Shown in pieces: positions 12,210-22,400 of a stretch of DNA of 64,000 nt. The position numbers were made by a program, and so were the translations under genes. How positions within the stretch are numbered: the stretch's first letter is position 1; each line of letters starts with the position of its first letter. A model generated the notes under the pieces. That model was given only the letters and a program-made list of their open reading frames with translations. It made no database searches and was not told where the DNA came from. The DNA is from Torreya grandis (lineage: Eukaryota > Streptophyta > Pinopsida > Cupressales > Taxaceae), in contig JARHVA010000316.1 of NCBI GenBank assembly GCA_037957365.1, positions 3,743,501-3,807,500 on the forward strand, given 5' to 3'.

Positions 12210-12560
12210 TATAGATAAATACTGGCCTGATTTGAATTCTTCTCAAAACTCCTGATCCTATATATAAATTTCATGTCCACATTATTGTCGTAGCACCATG
12301 GTCAACCAATCAATGTAGAGTATACATATGCCTTTGCAATCTCTATCACTTCAAAATAAGTAATGAATTTCGATCCTAGGATGTCAAACTCTATATTTAT
12401 AAAAAATTATGATAGGATTAGGCTTGGTCATGTTCTCCATATACAACAAAGTAGTTGAAAACTGGAACTTTGGACTTTCCATTCTTTTGCATGCAAATTT
12501 TGTTAGCACATTAAATTCAATACTTGTTTCTATCAAAACATTATTCAACATTCATCAATT
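12210..12560 (-). pseudogene. Gypsy retropepsin remnant
   Basis: Minus-strand translation over two frames gives the pattern of a Ty3/Gypsy aspartic protease: NVLIETSIEFN (strand and helix after the active site), then FITYFEVIEIA and LIGWPWCYDNN, the counterpart of the LLGRPW motif. The frame is broken and no DSGA motif is seen. It probably belongs with the zinc-finger and gag remains at 13.0-14.1 kb in one element. Confidence 0.5.
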
Positions 12561-12964
12561 GAATTTTGTGTAAATCGATAATTCCATGTCATACCAAGGT
12601 TAATGTTGAACACGATATTCCTTCACGCATTTTTCCTCCAAGTTATGCACAATCCCCACACTTTATAAGAGCCACTTTTTCACAAATTTTTAACTCCTTC
12701 ATATTTTATTAGACAAATAATTATATAAAATTTGAGATCTCTTGTGGGCTTGGCTATTTTTATGTTTTTATTTTCCTCCAATTATACTTTACATATCCAT
12801 TGCAATGCAATTATTACCTTTTTAGTGCATGTTAGTGCATATTTATATCTTCTAACATCACTTTGTGATGTCACACTTTCCTTTGGTTATGTGGATAGTC
12901 CACTATGGTTATGGATTTTCACTTGTTATTTTTATCCTGTCTTAACACTAGTTCCATGTAGTAT

Positions 12965-13147
12965 CTATTCCTTACCTTTATGGATTAATTTGATCATTAT
13001 GGCCTTATAATATTTTTCACACTGCTTCATGTTTTTGTGTGTGCAAGGAAAATATTCCAGCTTGCATCTCTCCCCGTAGTGCATATACATATGATTTTTT
13101 TGGAAATATCTTTCATAGTGATATGATTCTATGTAGTTGTAAAACAA
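12965..13147 (-). pseudogene. Possible gag zinc-knuckle remnant
   Basis: The 60-codon minus-strand frame reads YHYERYFQKNHMYMHYGERC then KLEYFPC, resembling a degenerate CCHC region of Gypsy gag (C..CGE..H..EYCP). Some Cys and His positions are lost. It lies between the gag-like remains (13.64-14.11 kb) and the retropepsin-like remains (12.2-12.6 kb) in the expected order. Confidence 0.4.
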
Positions 13148-13456
13148 TCATGGGTATCAATTCCTAATTCTCTCCCCACCTCTGCAGACATATTACTAAA
13201 CTACATAGCCTTAGCCTCATAAATAATATATAGGATAAATTCTCATAATATTATGGTTGCATGTCTAAAACATATTATTAATATTCCTTTACTCAATGGT
13301 GTCATACGTACCATCCTCACATACCTTATAGCACATAACTCATTTTTCCTAGTAAATCACCAGAACATACTGAGTCTCATGATCCTCATCACATACGTCA
13401 CAATAAAATATCATAGATATAACTATGCTTCAAACACATTTCTCATATGTGTGATT

Positions 13457-13600
13457 AATGAATTCATAAAAATTACACCACCTAGTTGTGTGTGGGCTCA
13501 GTGGTACCTTCACAGAGGTTGGTTGCTAATGAATTCATAAAAATTACATCACCTATTTGTGTGGGGGCTTAGTGGTATCTTCAAAGAGGTTGGTTTCTAT
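13457..13600. repeat. Tandem duplication, 71-bp period
   Basis: AATGAATTCATAAAAATTAC at 13457 recurs at 13528. Both units end with variants of CAGAGGTTGGTT and show a few substitutions. Confidence 0.9.
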
Positions 13601-13639
13601 AGTTTAATTTCTAATTTTAAAATATGTGCTTCTAGAAAA

Positions 13640-14110
13640 TGGCTTATCATTAAATAGAAATTACTTTCAACCTCCATATGTAGTATATCATCCAAAGCCT
13701 TTTGTGGTTCAATAAAACTCTTCATCACCAATTTCATTTTGAATGGATCTAAAAATCATACCACAAGCAACTATGCATGTTACACATGATGAATGTCATA
13801 AGCTTTCTTTGACAACAAGTTATTAAACCTTGAATCATAATTCCTGACACTCTCACCCATCTCTTGTTTAATCTTATTTGAATCACTAAGAATGTTTTAT
13901 TTAAACTATGCTATGTGGAACTCTTTGAGAGATGCAGCCTTTAATTGGTCAAAATCCTTTACCTTTTAATTAGGATCATATTTTTCGATACATGGAATGT
14001 GCCTGATCAAATATTTTTGTCATAAATAGACTGCACCTCCTTTTCATAAAAGTATTTCCTTTTGCTCTCCCAGTAATTTAACACATGTGAAAGTGCTATG
14101 TGGTATCTTC
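13640..14110 (-). pseudogene. Gypsy gag remnant
   Basis: On the minus strand about 13700-13870 reads KQEMGESVRNYDSRFNNLLS followed by FLDPFKMKLVMKSFIEPQK, the layout of a Retrotrans_gag domain (a Q..GES...Y..RF core, then a helix with a product count-like region). Stops interrupt the reading. With the retropepsin and zinc-knuckle pieces to its left it makes a minus-strand order gag, CCHC, protease. Confidence 0.55.
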
Positions 14111-15510
14111 AATTATTTGATATTATGGTAGCTTAGTTGTAAGGGATTAATATAATTCCAAACAAATGACATATTTGTGTTAGATAATTTAAGTCTTCAA
14201 AAGATATTTTAAATTAAATTTTAATTTTTTTTGGGGCATTCCATGAGTATATTTTAAGATATTGAATGACATTGTTCTTCATGTAGGTTGATATTAATTA
14301 TGAAGGTAAAGGGGCTATTTTACACACAAACACCCGTAAACATTTTTAATAGGGAAGAGGAATGATGAATTTAATCCCATTCACTATTTTAGAATTTTCA
14401 CTCTCTATCCCCGTTTCTATTGAATTTATTTAAAACTTATAGCTTTAGGTTTATAACACTCCATTATCTTTCTTTTTGATAATTTTTTTTGAACATGTTA
14501 TATCCTATAAATCATGCTTGTTCCAAAATTCTTTCCTAGTTAACAAATTTCTCATATTATTAAATAAATAATAAACTATACATTAAATTAAAGTATGATT
14601 ACATATCCATTTATATTTTTTAAAACTATTTATGAGTTTACAATGATTACTCTTTCAATTCAATTTTGGTATGATTTATTTTTCTCACAAATTATATTCA
14701 GTTTTGGCTAGAGTTCATGTTTGGTGTTTTAATTGAATTTCATTAATATTAAATTATTGTTGCATGTGTACACATAATTGAGTGTGAAAAGTAAATTAAA
14801 TGTATATAATTGATCTTCATATATGAATTTAATTATTCTTGTCATATGAATGTAAAATAAATTTCTAGTTACAAGTAAAAGATACCAAATATATTTAGTA
14901 ATATTTTTTGGATCATTAAAAAATATAAGTTTTAGTTACAAGAATGTTAGAATGTATATGGGTATTGTAGTCTACACTTAATTTGAGGGAAAATATAATA
15001 TAATTTTTATTATTATTGATAATTAGTGGAAATAATAAAAACATACTAAAAAAATTTGAAGTTATGGGTGTGTATTTCCTCCTCCATCTTATTTTAATAA
15101 ATCAATGGTGAGTAGTAACCCAAAAATAGTTTATGTTGTAAACAATGGTGATGAATAAAAAATATTAAATTTTTTCTCTTTACCTTATACTTTATTGGTT
15201 TCTCTAATTTCCCACTAGTAATTATAGTTATTTAAAGGAAAAATAATATATAATTTGAATAGATACATTCCTTATTAAAGAAGAGAGGGATTTAATGCCT
15301 CAATAAGTCTAGTTGAGGTTGTGGAACTGAATGAAAAATAAATAAGAGGAAACAAAGATATGACAATCACTCATATCAACCAAAACTCTAGTTCATGAAA
15401 ATTATTAATAATATAAAAATTATCAATAAGTTTTATCATCAAGTGATAATAAAATACACAAGTCCATAACTTAAGAATATTTTTGACAAACACTCCCATG
15501 GTCTATAGAA
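14111..15510. other. Intergenic AT-rich DNA
   Basis: No gene, tandem repeat or paired repeat is recognised here. Confidence 0.6.
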
Positions 15511-15519
15511 TAAGGGTTA

Positions 15520-16640
15520 CAAGGTGAGGCACTACATTCCCCCCTTTAGGAAAATTTTTCCCAAAAGTTTCATGAAAATTATGAGGATAAAGGAATCGGT
15601 TGATTAGCCCTATGGTATCAAAGACAAATTAATCACTGATCGAGAATATTCATGGGGTCAACCTTGAATAAATTCTTGTCCACTTGTAAATAATAATAAA
15701 AAATAACATGTGATGGGTATGGTATATATATTTGTAGCAAAACAACATGGAAAACATAAGACATTTATACATGTTGGGTGGCAAGACAAGCCTATGAGAA
15801 ATAAGGTCAAGTCACTCAAGAATTGAATATGGCCTAATAAAATATGGTGATAACTTAAGTTCATGACAAATCCACCATGTACTCTTATGTGGTTTAACAT
15901 TTAACAAAACCAAGTCTCCCATGTATAAAAATATATCTATTGTATATGAATCCACATTATTTTTATATCTATCCTATGCCTTCTTAAGGTAGTGTTGAAT
16001 TTGCACAACTTTCTTATCCATTTATTTCACCATATCAATAGCAATGAACACATAGTCCTAAGATTATTCCAAATCAAGGGATTTCTACAGGATCACCTAT
16101 ATAAAGGTACTTATTGGGCTATGTCAATAGAACTATCATAATTGATATTATATACAAATTATACCAAAGGTAGATAGTTCTCCTACTAAGTCTACTAATC
16201 CAAAACACACATTCAAAACATGTAATTTAGAACTAAAGTGACCCTTGCTTTATACGCATATATCTTAAGATGGTATACTGTACCAAATTTTAGCTTTTAA
16301 CCCAAAACTTGATAAAATTTAGTCCAAAATTAAGATGTAAATAAATAATCCTTACATGAAATGATTTTAAGTAAAACATCATTTGACTATGAAATATGAT
16401 CCACATATAATTGGGAAATTTCCTCAGTCTCATAGGTGTCCTTGGTCACTAATAAATGTGTGGTTTCAATCAACTTATCCACAAATACCAAGATGAAATT
16501 ATATCTATGCTGAGTTAGTGATGACCCAATAATGAAATGTATTGACACCATGTGTCATTTCCATAGAGGAATGTCATGAGGATATACAAATATTATTGGA
16601 TATAAATTTTTTACCTTCACCTAATAAAATTTTAAGCATT
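15520..16640 (-). pseudogene. Gypsy integrase and pol C-terminus remnant
   Basis: On the minus strand, reading from 16640 down: FPLWK and FIIGSSLTQHRYNFILVFVD followed by KLIETTHLLVTKDTYET match the integrase core start (W..I..DFI.GLP.....D.I.V.VDRLTK..HF). Then DRYKNNVDSYTIDIFLYMGD and VLLNVKPHKSTW match the region before the C-terminal domain, followed by LSPYFIRPYSILE and HRLVLPPNMYK. The end reads FGKNFPKGGM, like the pol terminus of such elements. Several stops and frameshifts make it a relic. The layout suggests a chromovirus-like Gypsy. Confidence 0.7.
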
Positions 16641-17330
16641 TCTCAACATAATCTAACTCTTTTATTTCATCCTAAGCTCAAATAACCAATAACTAATTTA
16701 CAACACAACCTAAAATAGCATTATAAGAAATAATTAAAAATAATAATGCAGAAAAAACTCAATAGTAATGGATATTAGATTATCTAAATTTGTATCTAGC
16801 AATCTCCTTTAGTTTTATAATCCTTTCTATTCTATCACTTGAGTGAATCATTTACTTGGATTTGGTTTTTATGGATACCAAATTCTAATCTTCTTCATCT
16901 TCACCACCCTCATGGATATAATTCACCTCTAATCTTTATAGATCCTTTATAACATGCTCCTTATAATTGGACCCCTTCTAAAAATTAAGAACCTTCATAT
17001 TCCTTACATCTATATAAGTAGATGGAGATTAAAATTTGGTTTGTGTCTATGTAACTATAATTCCATTACTTTCTTTTCCTCCATGCCAGTGATCTTGATC
17101 ATGATCTTCCACATCTCCAGTTTTTCAATCTTAAACATCTATATCCCTTTCCTATTTCACCATTATTGTATCCTCCAAAATACCTTCATTCTCATCATTA
17201 TTATTCTAGTTATGGTCTTCTTTCTCTATAATATTTCCTTCCTCAAGATCTTTTATATCTTCTTGATCTATAATTATGGCCTATTTTAGGCCACCTTCCA
17301 AAAATTCAAAATTAAATTTAGCTTTGTCTT
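16641..17330. other. Intergenic AT-rich DNA
   Basis: A plus-strand frame at 16954-17289 is hydrophobic and Ile-rich, without family resemblance, and is probably a chance frame. No gene is called. Confidence 0.5.
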
Positions 17331-17569
17331 CTTCCTCTTGTTGGTTTTTAAAATGAACTCTTTTTACAACTCTTCCCCCAAGACTATACTTAGCCTTGGA
17401 TCACATATTAGCTGGATGAGCTCTAAAGTTTTGTTTAAATGGGGGTGATCTACTTTATTTTTGGTTATTGTGATAATTGGTGTCTTCTTTAGCTCCTTTT
17501 GGAATTATAATGCTGAGATCTTCCTCTAGGGTCTTATCTTGGATGGAGGGTTTTCATTTTTTCTCCTCC

Positions 17570-18185
17570 ATATAGGTTTTTATTTCTTTTTAAGAGGAAA
17601 ACATTGAGAGTTGGTTGTGTGTCCCAAATTGTATCAGTTTATACATAAAAATGATGTATTTTTCATATTTAATTGGTTGATCCCTTGTTCCAAAATTGGA
17701 GGAAAGCTTGATGTTACTAGGAAGGTCTTTATCCACATTTGTGTTTACATATAACCTTCTACATATCAACATCCTCCTTGCCTTAGTTATTGGGACAACA
17801 ACTAAAAACTACCCAAACATTTTGGTTATTCATTGTATAACTGCTTCCTTCCAATAATCCAAAGAGAGACCTAGAATTATGACCCAAATTGGAGATATAT
17901 TGTTATAATCCTTCTTAGGGATAAACCCATGACTTCATTTTGTAAGAGAGAGACCTTCTTTACCAAAAAACTAGGGACCACCTAGAAGGGTAGAGATGCA
18001 TTCCTCTTTATTGGAGAAGGAAAAATGAAATATCCATTTAGCATGGTAGATATCTCTAGGTTACCTTTGGGTCTCCATTTCATGAAAGCCCAGCTTCTAA
18101 AAATATAAATGTTTGGTCTTGGGCCAAGAAAATTTCCATTCAAAGAGTTTTCAAATCTCACACATGACCTTTCAGCCACTACATC
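17570..18185 (-). pseudogene. LINE ORF1 remnant (DUF4283 with CCHC-like end)
   Basis: On the minus strand it starts MAERSCVRFENSLNGNFLGP then AFMKWRPKGNLEIS and MLNGYFIFPSP, matching the DUF4283 domain (FLG..P....R..W...W.PKG...I..M.NG.F.F.F). It continues through PSFLVKKVSLLQ, then RRLYVNTNVDKDLPSNIKL and IKYEKYIIFMYKLIQFGTHN, which corresponds to the YE.IP..C..C...GH zinc knuckle with its cysteines lost. At least two frame breaks separate these blocks. This is the ORF1 of plant L1-type LINEs. No endonuclease or reverse transcriptase follows in the minus direction. Confidence 0.75.
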
Positions 18186-19280
18186 AAGAACAAAGAGATT
18201 TAGGCCCTCTTTTTTACTAATGAATGCAAAGAGTATTGATTTTAAAATATATCAATTATAAAGTTAGGCACAACTCTCAATGGATTAACCCATGATTTAA
18301 AATATACCCCCTTTGTCTTTAATTCTTAATATCTCTAAAACCCATTAGTAAGACAAACCTTAATCTAAAAATTAGAGATACTCACCTCTCCATGGCTGAT
18401 TTGGTGTTTTAGAAGGTCTATTGGATCTCTTGCCTCAGTCCTTCATGCTATCATCATGTATTCCTCTCCTACATTGTGATATCTATTAAACTAGTGTTAT
18501 AGATATATATACATAATTTAATGTCTATGAGGTTCATATCCATTATGGAAGTTGAACCATTTCTGTGTGACTAATCATCTCCTAATGACTATATTGTGAA
18601 GTCACCAACTATCATTATTGATGAGGTGTGGTCTAAAATATTGAAATTGTATAGATTAAATGGTAAATTAGAAGTGAAGTTGGATATTATGGATTGACAC
18701 ATAAACTAAAGGATTCTACCATTAGTGCAGATCTAGATAAACAATAATGATAAATTACGATAGGATCTAGTGACCCAAATCTTCTTGCTGTAGTGTAGAC
18801 TAGATAAATGTCTCCACATTTATTTCATGTCATGATAATGGCCCATAGATTATATCATAAAAAATATTCTAATTACAGTAAGTATTACATTGTCAATAAT
18901 CAAGAGAGAAAAAAACTGGTGTAAAGAAAAAAAATTAGCATAAAATAAGTTAATATTGTTGGATATTTGATCCAAGTGTGTTTATTTATTATGTTGATTA
19001 GATTAAAATAATAATGTTTGGGGAAATCATCACTTTATGTGACACCCCCATAGTTAGTATATTTAGTATTCAATAAATGATGGGTTAGTTAGTTACTGTA
19101 CAGGTGGTTCAACCCATTGGGTAGTTACCCTCGGTAACTTACCTGAATGCCTTTTAAAAGGCATTCATTATAAAAAAAAAAAATAAGCTAAAACAATTAA
19201 ATAAAAAAAATTATATTATTGTCAAATACACTATTCTTAATGTAAATTATAAGTTATTTCTTCCTGTACCCTCGACCAAC
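18186..19280. other. Intergenic DNA with a 24-bp perfect palindrome
   Basis: No gene is seen. A perfect inverted repeat at 19144-19167 (arms TGAATGCCTTTT and AAAAGGCATTCA) is followed by a poly-A run. Upstream, 18957 onward begins TGTTGGATATTTGATCC, which looks like the 5' end of a Copia LTR, but no partner or end was found. Confidence 0.5.
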
Positions 19281-19284
19281 AAAT

Positions 19285-19490
19285 ACAGACACACTTTAGT
19301 ACATAAAAATTATGGGCTTTGAGAAAATCTATGACCACTTCCCTAGTAAAAACATATGAGAGTAAAAATAATTTATAGGTATATGCAAATGTGTTTGTTT
19401 CATACCTTAATTTAATATCCTAAATTTATGTTATAACTTGAAACTTTATATCCCCCTAAGTTTATATTAGAACTTGAAACCTTATGCTAT
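19285..19490. repeat. Inverted repeat, left arm
   Basis: The reverse complement of this stretch aligns with about 20030-20215. Shared words on the right-arm strand include AAACAAACACATTT-type sequence, CTCATATGTTTTTAC, AGGGAAGTGGTCATAGA and ATGTACTAAAGTG. A third related copy lies near 9420-9610. Confidence 0.8.
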
Positions 19491-19649
19491 GATGGTCTAT
19501 TTTTTAAATAAGGGAATGGATTCCTTAGCATGATCTCAAGAATTAATTCAACTTGTAGACCTTTGAGCAAGAGTCCATCTTAGAAATTCAGAAATTTGTA
19601 TTTGATGTGCACCTTCACAAAATCGATACACAACTTATTTGGTAGTGTT

Positions 19650-19995
19650 GGTTGCTCAAGTAATATGGAGAGATTAAATTAAATAGGCACATTCCAAGCT
19701 AATGATTTATTACATATTTTTAATTTTTATAATTTGAATTAGAGGAAAAAAATAATGATAGATAAGTGGTAATAAACTAAAAAGAGAGGGCATCACATGA
19801 CTTTTATTTCTTTAAAAAGAAGGTAAAAAACATTACATTGTATCATTACATTTTCATCATGTCTCAGGACTGAAACTAACCCTACTATTTACATTGTTGA
19901 AAGCCACTCATATCCCCTATTGGTAAACATTCCTAATCATGTTAAAAGAGTCCTTGTTACATGGTAGAAAGGGAAGACACACATGATTTACATGG
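19650..19995 (-). pseudogene. 3'-end fragment of the nepenthesin-like protease
   Basis: The segment aligns with the end and 3' flank of the intact gene (about 5700-5970). Shared words on the plus strand are GACTTTTATTT, CATTACATTTTCA, TTTACATTGT-GAAAGCCACTC and AACATTCC. The reading frame of the last 50 or so codons is interrupted. It lies between the two arms of an inverted repeat. Confidence 0.75.
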
Positions 19996-20029
19996 AGCAT
20001 AGGAGACCATCATAACATAGGGTTTCAAG

Positions 20030-20215
20030 TCCTAATATAAACTTAGGGGGCTCTAAGGTTTCAAGTTGTAATATAAATTTATGATATTAAATTATGATAT
20101 TGAACAAACACATTTTTATATACCTATAATTATTTTTGACTCTCATATGTTTTTACCAGGGAAGTGGTCATAGACTTACTCAAAACCAATAATTTTAATG
20201 TACTAAAGTGGGTTG
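20030..20215. repeat. Inverted repeat, right arm
   Basis: Reverse-complement partner of 19285-19490. The arms differ by scattered substitutions and small indels, and no terminal target duplication was identified. Confidence 0.8.
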
Positions 20216-21760
20216 TAATATCTTATTTTATATCAATTTTTTTCTCTCTGTACCAACTTGTTTCCTTCATTATTGATAATATAATCCTTACTATATTTAT
20301 AATCTAGGATCTCATAGTAATATTTGGGCCATTCTCATGGCTTGCATTAACTATGGAGACACTTTTATAGTCTGAGCTATGCTTGGAGAATATAGTGACT
20401 AAATCTTATCATAATTTAATTTTTTGTTCATTTGGATCCACGTTAAAGGTAGAAGCCTCTTAATTTACATACCAACCCATAATATCCAGCTTCACTTCTA
20501 CATTACCATATACTCTACGTAGTTTTAGTATTGTAGCCTATAGCTCATCAATAAAGATAATTAGTGAGATCATGATTTAACCATTGGGAGATGATGACTC
20601 ACACATGGAAATGGTTAATTTACATAATGGTTGTGATCCTCACAACATGTAACTTATGTATATATATTTATAACACTAGTTTAGCAAATAACTAGGCATG
20701 CATAAATCAGATTAGAATATAATAGTCATACATATTTCTCAAGAGTATGTAATGTAAAAAATGAAAATATAAATAAAATACATTTAATTTTTTATTTCTA
20801 CATCTTTTTTTCTTTGAACTATCTTTCTCACAAAACTTTTGTACATTCACATAACTTCATCTAGAGAGTTGTCTACTGGGTCACCTCTTAGGCCCAAGAT
20901 CAGTGGTATCAAATAAGGGTCTTGATGGAAATGCATGAATTATTTACATCTATGGGAATCCTAACAACATGTAGAATACCCCATTACAAGATAATACCAA
21001 TAATGGTGTGGTTAATTTGGCTGAACACACTTGAAGAGGTGATACAATGCATCCATATAATCCTTTAACTATTTTTGATGTATCTTCTACAATGCATCCA
21101 TATAATCCTTTAACTATTTTTGATGTATCTTCTAAATATTATCATGTGTATCTAAGGGATTAGGTACATACCATAATATAAATGTTATAACTTTAACCAT
21201 TGTATATCATGACACTATGTATAGTTTATCTACAATGTGCACTCATATGAAAAATGCATAAAAATATGAATTATCATCAACTATCTTGTTGTCATCAAAT
21301 GTTGTTAAATGTAATAATGATGGTATTTAGTGGATGATCACATTACATCTTTTGAGGATACATTTTATATGTTTAATGTATCATTGAAGTGTCCTTAGCT
21401 TTTATCCACTTATTTAAGAAAAGATCACTAAATATATTTAAATTTTTATTTCCATTATGTTACAATCGAGATTCTTCTGTAGGAGTTCCCAATTTGATAA
21501 TTTTATCATCTATGACATCTTGTATCTTATGTCTTATCTTGAAACATATATTCATTTAATGCCCTATAATCTTAAAATACTCATAATATGCATTATAGTT
21601 CCTTGGTCTAGGTCTACTTAGATCAAGCTCTTATGGAAGAATGAGTGTGATATGGTTAAACTTGAGTAAATTGTTTAGTAATACATGAGAAGGTGATGAT
21701 AATATTGAAAACAACCTATTTGTTAGAAGTTTAAATTTGAACTATTGACAATTTTATTTT
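20216..21760. other. Intergenic AT-rich DNA
   Basis: No gene is recognised. It contains the exact 45-bp tandem duplication listed separately. Confidence 0.6.
21044..21133. repeat. Perfect tandem duplication, 2 x 45 bp
   Basis: The unit starting ACAATGCATCCATATAATCC occupies 21044-21088 and is repeated without change at 21089-21133. Confidence 0.95.
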
Positions 21761-21769
21761 CACCCTTTA

Positions 21770-22400
21770 AGGAGATTCCAAGTCTCTCCTCATCTAAGTG
21801 GCACCATGGAATCAATTCTAGGCTTGTGGGAAGCCTAAGGGATGAAGTGAATCTCTAGATAGGGCTAGTTCCCTTGATGTACCACTTGAATACAAATAAT
21901 AATAAATATTAGGGGTGGAAAGGGATAATGATAACTGAAAGAAAACTAAACTATGGAGGTGATACCCTAGATCAATTTTATGACTTCCAACAAATTGCAT
22001 TCCACACTTGAGACCAAGAAACCAACTATAACATACGCTTTCTTAAATCTATGTATTCTTATATCAATATTACATTATGGGGTCATAGATGATATGCAAG
22101 GCTAGGAGGAATATAAAAAATTTATTGAATGATTATAATGAATAAAATAATCACTTAAACCATGAACATCTCTTGGAATACTTCACATGCCCTGAAAAAA
22201 GTACAATGCTATGGAATCCATAGTATTCACTAAAAAAATTAAACATTAAAGTAGAAAAAACTATGAAAAATAATGATAGAGGTAAACACTTAGTAATTTT
22301 ATTGATCAAAATGTGTACAATTTATCATGGCTTCACCATACTTAGGTGGAGCATCCAATACAATGCCAAAATGGCCAACTCTTATAGAGTTTGAGAGAGA
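21770..22400. repeat. Dispersed repeat, shared with about 52965-53640
   Basis: Both segments share, in order, CAAGTCTCTCCTCAT, TGGAATC/TGGAACC, GGATCTCTAGAT-like sequence, TAGTTCC.CTTGATGTACCA, a GGATAATGATAACTGAAA/GGATAACTAAAATTAAA stretch and GGAGG.GATAC. Divergence is substantial. The identity of the parent element is unknown. Confidence 0.65.

Noticed and set aside
16954..17289. 111-codon hydrophobic plus-strand frame
   Set aside because: Ile/Phe/Tyr-rich composition expected from AT-rich DNA; no domain, and it lies beside retroelement remains on the other strand.
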